A DNA stretch of 5,576 nucleotides. Origin: a bacterium (GTDB taxonomy: Bacteria; Sumerlaeota; Sumerlaeia; UBA8349). The notes below the pieces were generated by a model. The model was given only the letters and a program-made list of their open reading frames with translations, did not search any database and was not told the DNA's origin. Shown here piece by piece: positions 1-5,001 of the stretch; the stretch's first letter is position 1; each line of letters begins with the position of its first letter. The position numbers and the translations under genes are program-made. The stretch is taken from contig JABMPG010000194.1 of assembly GCA_013203855.1 (NCBI GenBank), positions 1 through 5,576 on the forward strand, written 5' to 3'.

Positions 1-429
1 GTTTGGCAAGGGCTGAATCGACTCTGGGAAGCGGCGGACTCGCCGGTGGTGCATCTCTCTCATCCTCTGGCTTTGAACACAGGCCATGCCGAAGACCGGA
101 CGGGGGTGGACAGATTCCGGATTCTGGTGGAGGAGGGCGTTCGGCAAGGCGTCGACCGTGCGCCCCTTCTGTATCTCGATATTTCCGAAGCGGGAATGGA
201 TTTCGCACGGGACCATGGGCTGGCGTTTGAAAAGGACATGGTTCTGGATTATCCCGGGGACATGCACCCGACGGCAGTTCGGCACTGTATCATTGCGTGG
301 CGGATCTATTTGTTTCTGGTGGAAAATCGTCTGGTGCCGGCCGAGTCCCATCACTATGGGCAGTCGGAGGAGATCGGGAAGCGACTCCTCGAGAAGGCGG
401 AAGGTCTGTGGCGGGAAGCCGGGCAATGA
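1..429 (+). CDS. C-terminal part of a probable SGNH/GDSL-type hydrolase (5' end outside window)
   Basis: The reading frame is open from the first base, so only the last 142 residues are visible. The best clue to function is the stretch YPGDMHPTAVRH at residues 84-95. SGNH/GDSL hydrolases carry their catalytic Asp-His pair near the C-terminus in a D-x-(x)-H-P context, often followed by a helix, and here D87 and H89-P90 precede a hydrophobic helix (IIAWRIYLFLVENRL, about 97-111). Members hydrolyse esters on lipids, polysaccharides or peptidoglycan. The nucleophile Ser, oxyanion Gly and Asn blocks would lie upstream and cannot be checked, so the family is inferred from one motif. The tail is charged and shows no membrane anchor. 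An in-frame GTG at position 46 is internal and not a credible start. No clear terminator follows the stop codon. The next strong promoter starts 142 bases downstream, so this gene is probably not co-transcribed by design with the secreted-protein gene. Confidence 0.5.
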   Translation, partial: VWQGLNRLWEAADSPVVHLSHPLALNTGHAEDRTGVDRFRILVEEGVRQGVDRAPLLYLDISEAGMDFARDHGLAFEKDMVLDYPGDMHPTAVRHCIIAWRIYLFLVENRLVPAESHHYGQSEEIGKRLLEKAEGLWREAGQ

Positions 430-599
430 TGAATCCGCGTCGGGAAGCCGATAAGATAGGGGTAGAAGAGGGGCGGAAGGCGCGGTTGAAAGGGAGGAGG
501 CGAGAGGACATTAGCGGCAGTGCCGCCATTACGGGTCTCAGCGAAGGTGATCTGGCGTGCAGGTTTTTGATTGACATGGTGCGTGGAAATGCGTTATAA
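426..599 (+). CDS. Doubtful 57-residue ORF overlapping the hydrolase stop codon
   Basis: An ATG at 426 overlaps the preceding TGA in an ATGA arrangement, which often marks translational coupling, and the frame stays open to a TAA at 597-599. The product starts MMNPRREADKIG, is very rich in Arg, Lys and Glu, and resembles no family I know. Against it: no good ribosome site lies upstream, the codons (AGG AGG CGA, ATA, GTA) are unlike those of the neighbouring genes, and its last codons coincide with a near-consensus promoter for the next gene. I think it is most likely chance, and list it only because of the ATGA junction. Confidence 0.15.
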   Translation: MMNPRREADKIGVEEGRKARLKGRRREDISGSAAITGLSEGDLACRFLIDMVRGNAL

Positions 600-600
600 G
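571..600 (+). promoter_or_regulatory. Sigma70-like promoter of the secreted-protein gene
   Basis: A perfect -35 hexamer TTGACA (571-576) is followed after an 18-base spacer by TATAAG (595-600), five of six matches to TATAAT. A short T run (564-568) lies just upstream of the -35. Transcription would start near 606-608, giving an untranslated leader of about 195 nt before the ATG at 802. This is the best promoter-like sequence I found in the window and fits the apparently well-expressed gene that follows. Which sigma factor this organism uses is not known, so the call rests on similarity to the general bacterial consensus. Confidence 0.65.
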
Positions 601-634
601 TGCTTTCAGTGGTCATGGATAAAGGAGAATTTAC

Positions 635-667
635 GTGTATTCGTTGACTCTTCAACACGACCGGTAA
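635..667 (+). CDS. Candidate 10-residue leader peptide in the 5' leader
   Basis: A Shine-Dalgarno-like AAAGGAG (621-627) stands 7 bases before GTG at 635. The frame reads fMet-YSLTLQHDR and stops at TAA 665-667. It would begin only about 28 nt after the predicted transcription start, the usual position of a regulatory leader peptide. CGTGT (634-638) can pair with ACACG (655-659), with TGA/TCA pairing inside, so the start codon could lie in a hairpin. The peptide has no run of one amino acid of the kind classical attenuation leaders use, and it is not in frame with the secreted protein. Such a short ORF can arise by chance; the spacing of promoter, ribosome site and start codon is what makes it credible. 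Confidence 0.3.
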   Translation: MYSLTLQHDR

Positions 668-683
668 AGTCCCAAACGAGCAT

Positions 684-693
684 AGAGGAGGTG
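684..693 (+). promoter_or_regulatory. Strong Shine-Dalgarno site in mid-leader with a downstream TTG
   Basis: AGAGGAGGTG is a near-perfect complement of the 3' end of 16S rRNA. The nearest possible start is TTG at 703, 9 bases downstream, and it is in the same frame as the secreted protein. Starting there would add 33 residues (MTNDLMCSMLDG and onward) in front of the signal peptide. The ATG at 802 has its own excellent site, so this one may be an alternative start, a standby ribosome site or a coincidence. Confidence 0.35.
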
Positions 694-785
694 CAGAAGG
701 TCTTGACCAACGATTTGATGTGCAGCATGCTTGACGGCCCCCAAAGCGGGACCGCAGGCGCTCACAAATTTTCTTCTCTGCCTCG

Positions 786-793
786 AAAGGAGG
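786..793 (+). promoter_or_regulatory. Ribosome binding site that fixes the secreted-protein start at 802
   Basis: AAAGGAGG lies 8 bases before the ATG at 802, close to ideal sequence and spacing. The codons after this ATG immediately encode a signal peptide (MKKGLILALMVL and onward). Together these favour 802 over the in-frame upstream starts at 571 (TTG, which is actually the -35 hexamer) and 703. Confidence 0.85.
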
Positions 794-801
794 ACATTAT
801 C

Positions 802-2739
802 ATGAAGAAAGGGTTAATTCTTGCCCTGATGGTGCTGGTTGCGGTTGCCATGGTGATGCCGGTTTCTGCCAATGCCCCCATCGTCAAGCCTCTTCCCAAG
901 GTCATCATTGGTGACACGGATGCGGGTGATTTCGATTCGGGTAGTGACAGAGGTATTCTGCGCTACATTAGCGCAGTGGACCTGAACGCCTTCATCGACT
1001 GGAACAACGACGACTACACGTCCGACCTGCTCCATGCGTATCTGGGCTTCACCGACGCTACCCCGGCCATCCAGGCCATCAATGCCTTCGGCGTGATTCC
1101 GGCCTTGTCGGAAGCCGCTCTGGTTGACATGGTTGCAACGGGTGTGCCGGTTGCCGATTCCCGGATCACCTCGTACTCGGCGGTGGACAACTACTCGTTC
1201 TTCGAGCTGTCCCTGCTGGATACGACGGTTGACGGCGGCACCACCATCACTGCGGACCCCTACAACACGACTGGTGCCTTTATTGCGGCTAACGGTCACG
1301 TTGTGACGGGTCTCGACTACGAAGCCACGACGGACATGTGGCTGGCCGCTGGTGTGACCAGTGCTTCGAACCAGGTCGTCTTTGCGGCGCCCAAGGTGCT
1401 GACCGTCGTCTCGCAGAGTGGCGTGACGGATGAGCAGCAGCTGTCGGTTCTCGAGCACCAGAACTACCAGTTCGCCGGTACCAACGACGGCTGGACATTC
1501 ACCGGCCCGTCAGGTTCCAATTTCACCACGGCTACCCGGCGTGACGCTAACGCGGGTGACGGCACGGGCCCCGGCTTCGACTTCGGGACCGGCGTAACGG
1601 GTCTGACCCATGGCTTCTGGGCCTCTCCAGCCAATCTGGCTGCTGACTCGACGATGGCAGGTCGCGTTTATCGCGCCCTGTACACGCTGAACGGTTCGGC
1701 CAGCACGGCTGGCGCGGCTGCCAGCTATCGTGTGACGGCACGGCAGACAGCTCTTGCTCACTTCCTCAAGTACCAGGTCTCCACTCGCTACACGCCCTTC
1801 GGTTCGGCCGCGAGTGAGGACCAGCCCGGCGACGAAGTCAATGCACCCTTCGGATCGACTGACGTAACCGCTCGTCTGTACTGGGCCGTTCCGACTCAGC
1901 TCAGCGGCATGGGTGATTCCGAATACCTGTCCGATCAGGGCGGCACCGACCTTCGGGACTACAAGGTGACTTATGATGCTCTTGCCATCGGCAACGATGC
2001 TGGCATTCAGACACTGGACGAGATGCTTGTGCAGTCCTTCGAGCGTCCGGCTCCTGTGACCCAGGTCCTTAAGTGGGGTCAACCGAGTCAGGCGAATACG
2101 GGTCGCGCGAGTGGTGTGGCCTTTAATCTGGCTGCGGCAAGTGGTGGTGTGTGGCGGCAGGTGAACCCCGTCGCCGGCTTCACCCTGGGCAGCTACGCCG
2201 AAGGTGCCACGACCCTCGTGTATGCCTGCAACGCGGGTGGTGCTGCGGATCCGAAGTTCACGGGCGCTGCGGGGAACGAAATCGTAGTGAGTCTTCTTCC
2301 GACGACTCTTCTCAGCCCGGCGGACAGCACGCTGTACCGTCTCGTTTGGGAAGTCTCGACGTCCAACCAGGAAGCGACCCCCTACTACCGCACGAACGTC
2401 AACTCGTACTGGTTCCTGTCGGGTGTCACCAACCTGAAGAACGTCGGCTGGAGTGAGTTCTTTAACCTGAACTCTGGCTTTGCTCACAGCCCGGATTACA
2501 AGTACCCGGGTCAGACGGTTGCGCCGTTGGCTCCGAACGCCACGTCGGGTGGTCAGCCCTCGATCATCGAGAGCTATGTCTACTCGAACGACGTGCCCAG
2601 CACGGGTGATTCGTACGTGTATCCGACTTTCGACGCCGTGGACGTTGGCAACTTTTCCACGTCGGTCGTCTGGCCGGCTCCGAACGCCTCGCTCACGCTG
2701 CACTATGTGGCTTGGGAAGACCTTGGCTCCGATTTCTAA
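802..2739 (+). CDS. Large secreted protein of unknown function with two related beta-rich modules
   Basis: The product has 645 residues and I recognise no named family. Residues 1-23 form a classical Sec signal peptide: MKK, a hydrophobic core, then VSA with probable cleavage before NAPIVK. A Pro at 26 disfavours the alternative ANA site. The mature protein starts with PIVKPLPKVIIGD (26-38), then an acidic segment. The body is rich in Ser, Thr, Gly, Asn and aromatics with alternating strand-like patterns, typical of extracellular beta-sandwich proteins. Two segments look related: about 230-313 (GW, then AADST, VYRALYTL, SYRVTAR) and about 449-534 (VW, then SPADST, LYRLVWEVS, YYRTNVN). Only one cysteine (C476) is present, so there are no intramolecular disulfides. 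The C-terminus (HYVAWEDLGSDF) has no LPXTG, PEP-CTERM or hydrophobic anchor. The absence of a lipobox means it is not an Lgt substrate. Mostly C/G-ending codons, the strong ribosome site, promoter and terminator suggest abundant expression. A structural surface or matrix role is possible but unproven; I see no catalytic motif. Confidence 0.9.
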   Translation: MKKGLILALMVLVAVAMVMPVSANAPIVKPLPKVIIGDTDAGDFDSGSDRGILRYISAVDLNAFIDWNNDDYTSDLLHAYLGFTDATPAIQAINAFGVIPALSEAALVDMVATGVPVADSRITSYSAVDNYSFFELSLLDTTVDGGTTITADPYNTTGAFIAANGHVVTGLDYEATTDMWLAAGVTSASNQVVFAAPKVLTVVSQSGVTDEQQLSVLEHQNYQFAGTNDGWTFTGPSGSNFTTATRRDANAGDGTGPGFDFGTGVTGLTHGFWASPANLAADSTMAGRVYRALYTLNGSASTAGAAASYRVTARQTALAHFLKYQVSTRYTPFGSAASEDQPGDEVNAPFGSTDVTARLYWAVPTQLSGMGDSEYLSDQGGTDLRDYKVTYDALAIGNDAGIQTLDEMLVQSFERPAPVTQVLKWGQPSQANTGRASGVAFNLAAASGGVWRQVNPVAGFTLGSYAEGATTLVYACNAGGAADPKFTGAAGNEIVVSLLPTTLLSPADSTLYRLVWEVSTSNQEATPYYRTNVNSYWFLSGVTNLKNVGWSEFFNLNSGFAHSPDYKYPGQTVAPLAPNATSGGQPSIIESYVYSNDVPSTGDSYVYPTFDAVDVGNFSTSVVWPAPNASLTLHYVAWEDLGSDF

Positions 2740-2741
2740 GT

Positions 2742-2764
2742 CGATTCCATTCTTGTTGGAATCG
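2742..2764 (+). other. Small hairpin directly after the secreted-protein stop codon
   Basis: CGATTCCA (2742-2749) pairs perfectly with TGGAATCG (2757-2764) around the 7-base loop TTCTTGT. It begins two bases after the stop codon and lies 21 bases before the main terminator stem. It has no U tract (CTTTGAAT follows), so it is unlikely to terminate alone. It may protect the 3' end of the message from exonucleases, but that is inference. Confidence 0.45.
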
Positions 2765-2784
2765 CTTTGAATGAGGTAGAATAA

Positions 2785-2819
2785 AGGGGTGAGGGCCAAA
2801 AGCCTTCACCCCTCTTTTT
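2785..2819 (+). terminator. Intrinsic terminator of the secreted-protein gene
   Basis: A 12-bp stem is formed by AGGGGTGAGGGC (2785-2796) and GCCTTCACCCCT (2802-2813), with one G-T wobble, a 5-base CAAAA loop, then CTTTTT. This is a textbook Rho-independent terminator for the plus strand, 45 bases after the stop codon. The lgt start is only 44 bases further on, so lgt needs read-through or a promoter of its own in this gap. Confidence 0.93.
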
Positions 2820-2862
2820 ATGTTTTCTTCCAACCCTGATGCGAGAGTCGATCCGCCTTCCC

Positions 2863-3750
2863 ATGCATCCTATTCTTGTTTCTCTCGGCGACTTTTATAT
2901 CGGCACCTACGGGCTTCTCCTTGCCCTCGGGTTGTTTCTCGGTTCCAGCGTCGCGCTCTGGCGCGCCCGGCAGGTGGGCGTACCTTCCCATGTCATCTTC
3001 GACTTGATTTTCTATGGTGTTCTCGCCGGGATCGTGGGGAGCAGGCTCGCGTATATCGTGGTGGATCTACTTGGGGAGCAGACTCTCCTCGCCCATCCGG
3101 CGGAAATGGTTTTCTCGCGTACGAATTTTGTCTTTCTCGGTGGATTTCTGTTGGCGATCCCGGTCTGTGTTTTTTACCTGAAGCGCGGCGGACACAACGG
3201 CTGGCTCGTGGCCGACGTTCTCGCCGCCGGCATTCCTCTGGGGCATTCGCTGGGACGGATCGGCTGTTTCATGGCGGGCTGCTGCTATGGGAAAGCGGTG
3301 GAGAACCCGGAGAGCAACCCTCTCTCCTTCCTAGGGGTTCGTTTCCCGGGCATTTGCCGATCGGGCGACATCGTGCAGTACGGTCTGGCTTACCAGGACC
3401 ATATCCATCAGGGACTGATCGGGCCGGACGCCACTGAATCTGCCTTGGTCTGGCCGGTTCAACTCTTCGAATCGGCCGGCAATCTCGCGATATTTCTGAT
3501 TCTTTTTCTTCTGTGGAAACGTCGCGCTTTCAACGGGCAAATGTTTCTGTCGTACATTCTGCTGTACGGAATTCTCCGATTCGGCCTGGAGTTCCTCCGG
3601 GGGGATGTGGCGCGCGGTTCCATAGGGCCTGTGTCAACCTCGCAAGGGCTGATCGCCCTCATACTCGTTGCGGTCGGGGCATTCTGGTTCCGTCGATGGC
3701 GCAAGCGTTTCTCTTCCGGAATCGCCGCACGGAAGAGATCTGTTTCCTGA
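2863..3750 (+). CDS. lgt: Phosphatidylglycerol-prolipoprotein diacylglyceryl transferase (Lgt)
   Basis: Lgt moves the diacylglyceryl group of phosphatidylglycerol onto the lipobox cysteine of exported prolipoproteins, the first step of lipoprotein maturation in the inner membrane. I chose ATG 2863 (295 residues) because MHPILVSLGDFYIGTYGLLLA is the usual Lgt N-terminus. ATG 2839 would add MRESIRLP, and neither has a good ribosome site (GAGAG at 2843-2847 is far from 2863). About seven membrane segments are visible, near 11-32, 43-69, 89-106, 117-137, 204-218, 227-245 and 257-276. The signature is GRIGCFMAGCCYG (131-143): R132 corresponds to the essential R143 of the E. coli enzyme, while N146 and E151 are replaced by C135 and C140. 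ILRFGLEFLRGD (237-248) supplies the conserved R239 and E243. The E. coli H103 region reads FVFLGG without a histidine. From memory, this cysteine-bearing, His-less form is a natural Lgt clade found in Deltaproteobacteria and relatives, so I expect activity. The gene ends 36 bp from the convergent FabK-like gene. Confidence 0.9.
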   Translation: MHPILVSLGDFYIGTYGLLLALGLFLGSSVALWRARQVGVPSHVIFDLIFYGVLAGIVGSRLAYIVVDLLGEQTLLAHPAEMVFSRTNFVFLGGFLLAIPVCVFYLKRGGHNGWLVADVLAAGIPLGHSLGRIGCFMAGCCYGKAVENPESNPLSFLGVRFPGICRSGDIVQYGLAYQDHIHQGLIGPDATESALVWPVQLFESAGNLAIFLILFLLWKRRAFNGQMFLSYILLYGILRFGLEFLRGDVARGSIGPVSTSQGLIALILVAVGAFWFRRWRKRFSSGIAARKRSVS

Positions 3751-3786
3751 GTTCGGATGCATTCCGCGAGTTCTTTCCGGGGCGTG

Positions 3787-4812
3787 TCAATCGGTCAGAT
3801 CGCGGAAAGTTTTCCTCACTTTCTCGAGCTGCGCTTCCGCTTCTTCGGTGAGTTTGCGGATGATGTCGCGGATGGGACGGATTTCTGATACCAGCCCGAC
3901 ACTTTGGCCTGCCATGAGCGAGCCTGATTCGATGTCGCCGTCCACGACGGCCCGCCGCAACGACCCGACCCAGAATGTTTCAACTTCAAACTGGGCGGCC
4001 TCGCGGGTTATCTGGCCGGACTCGAGCCTTGCCAGGAGGTCGAGTTGAATGCGGCCGAACTGCTGAGTGGCGGCGTTCTTGATCGCTCGAACGGCGACAA
4101 CGGGCAGACGCGCGTCGTACTGTGGCGTCTCGATGGCCTGGCGCGCGCGGGCTCGCCTGAGCGCGTCCTTGAACCGGGGATGGGCCGTCGATTCTTGGCA
4201 CATGGCGAAGAGAGTGCCGAATTGGCAGCCGTAGGCGCCCATCAGGAGGAGGTGAGCCATCATCTGGCCCGTGGCTAGGCCTCCCGCGACGAAGATCGGG
4301 AAGTCGCCCACTTTGAACATGACCTGCTGAAGTAGAATCATCAACGAGACATGGCCGATGTGGCCGCCCGCCTCGCTGCCTTCGAGGAGAAGACCGTCCA
4401 CGCCGAAGCGGATCATCTGTTCGGCGATGGAGTCGGTCGAGGCGAAAGAAAGGACCTTTTTTCCGGCTTCCTTCATATCGGTCACGTCTTTTTTCTTTGG
4501 AAAATTCGCGGCGAAGACCACGAATGGAACGTTTTTGGATCTCAGGATTTCGTAATGGTCGCGGTAGCTGGGGGCGATGGTGATGAGGTTGACGGCGAAG
4601 GGGCTCTTGATGTTCTGAACGCAGCGGTCGACCTCGGCTTCGAAGATATCCGGGGGCATGTTACCGCCGGCGAGGACAGGGAAAGCGCCGGCGTCACTGA
4701 CGGCTTTGACGAGTTGATAGTCGCTGACCCAGGTCATGGCTCCGGAAATAATGGGGTATCGAACCCCGAGAAAGTCCTGTCCTTTTTTCCATATCTGATC
4801 CAGTAATTTCAT
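3787..4812 (-). CDS. FabK-type enoyl-ACP reductase II / nitronate monooxygenase-family flavoprotein
   Basis: This is a 341-residue TIM-barrel FMN protein. FabK reduces enoyl-ACP with NAD(P)H in the last step of each fatty-acid elongation cycle; its close relatives oxidise nitronates with O2. The order of motifs follows FabK closely: YPIISGAMTWVSD (19-31), the glycine turn VLAGGN (46-51), PFAVNL (71-76), EGSEAGGHIG (144-153) whose H151 matches the catalytic His of FabK, FVAGGLATG (174-182) and GAYGCQFGTLF (192-202) for FMN phosphate binding, HPRFKDAL (211-218), VRAIKN (241-246), and SLRRAVVDGD plus GSLMAGQSVGLV (284-308). The C-terminal part, especially VRAIKN and MAGQ, is more FabK-like than typical nitronate monooxygenase, but sequence alone cannot fix the substrate. 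Start 4812 is supported by GGAGA nine bases upstream and by family length; an ATG at 4866 would add 18 basic residues. It lies downstream of rpe on the same strand. No terminator is evident in the 36 bp shared with lgt. Confidence 0.85.
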   Translation of the reverse strand: MKLLDQIWKKGQDFLGVRYPIISGAMTWVSDYQLVKAVSDAGAFPVLAGGNMPPDIFEAEVDRCVQNIKSPFAVNLITIAPSYRDHYEILRSKNVPFVVFAANFPKKKDVTDMKEAGKKVLSFASTDSIAEQMIRFGVDGLLLEGSEAGGHIGHVSLMILLQQVMFKVGDFPIFVAGGLATGQMMAHLLLMGAYGCQFGTLFAMCQESTAHPRFKDALRRARARQAIETPQYDARLPVVAVRAIKNAATQQFGRIQLDLLARLESGQITREAAQFEVETFWVGSLRRAVVDGDIESGSLMAGQSVGLVSEIRPIRDIIRKLTEEAEAQLEKVRKTFRDLTD

Positions 4813-4876
4813 GGCGTTGTGTCTCCGTATGTGCGCGTTGTCTCGCTCTTTGAGGATCATGGCCATTGGTGTTCCG

Positions 4877-4911
4877 CTGACACAAGGCTTCGCCTTTGGC
4901 CTGTGTGTCAG
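4877..4911. repeat. Inverted repeat between rpe and the FabK-like gene (inner dyad)
   Basis: CTGACACAAGGC (4877-4888) pairs with GCCTGTGTGTCAG (4899-4911): 12 bp with a single-base bulge around a 10-base loop. The loop contains a smaller alternative stem, AAGGC-TTC-GCCTT (4884-4896). Neither strand has a T run after the stem, so it is not a normal intrinsic terminator. On the minus strand it lies within the rpe to FabK-like spacer, about 65 bases before the start at 4812. Confidence 0.6.
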
Positions 4912-4919
4912 GCCCGTTC

Positions 4920-4974
4920 AGCGTGGCTTTCTTGGCAAGTGTAGATCCAAACTCGAAACTGCAAACGCCACGCT
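4920..4974. repeat. Inverted repeat between rpe and the FabK-like gene (outer dyad)
   Basis: AGCGTGGCTTT (4920-4930) pairs with AAACGCCACGCT (4963-4974): 8 bp, a single bulged C, then 3 bp, enclosing 32 bases. It lies 8 bases from the first dyad, so the two make a double-hairpin unit of about 98 bp (4877-4974) filling the middle of the 189-bp spacer. No T run follows on either strand. It could be a repeated extragenic element, an RNA processing site or an operator; the sequence does not decide. Confidence 0.5.
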
Positions 4975-5001
4975 CACCGTTACCGCCTTTTGCTTGGGCG
5001 A

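Noticed and set aside
514..526. Hairpin GCGGC-AGT-GCCGC as terminator of the hydrolase gene
   Set aside because: The stem is only 5 bp and is followed by CATTACGGG, not by a T run.
644..670. A second promoter, TTGACT with TAAAGT
   Set aside because: The spacer is only 15 bases and the -10 match is poor; the 571-600 promoter is much better.
643..790. A known riboswitch such as a c-di-GMP (GEMM) aptamer in the leader
   Set aside because: Fragments such as CCCAAAGCGGGACCGC are loosely reminiscent, but the conserved GEMM core (GGGACGCAAAGCC with its tetraloop receptor) is not present, and I could not fold any named class.
571..801. N-terminal extension of the secreted protein to a TTG at 571
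   Set aside because: That TTG is the -35 hexamer of the promoter, so it would not be in the transcript. The signal peptide and ideal ribosome site at 802 are decisive.
1510..2799. A 429-codon open frame on the minus strand, antisense to the secreted-protein gene
   Set aside because: It mirrors the biased codons of the sense gene, which rarely uses TTA, CTA or TCA, so antisense stops are scarce. It would begin inside the terminator, has an Arg/Val-rich composition and resembles no family.
2820..3437. Plus-strand open frame of 205 codons over lgt
   Set aside because: It overlaps the clearly conserved lgt frame and encodes an Arg/Ser/Pro-rich low-plausibility product.
3751..3786. A bidirectional terminator between lgt and the FabK-like gene
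   Set aside because: Only a 4-bp CGGA/TCCG stem is visible and there are no T runs on either strand.
4351..4806. Plus-strand open frame of 151 codons opposite the FabK-like gene
   Set aside because: It is a shadow of the conserved minus-strand coding sequence, with no ribosome site and no family resemblance.
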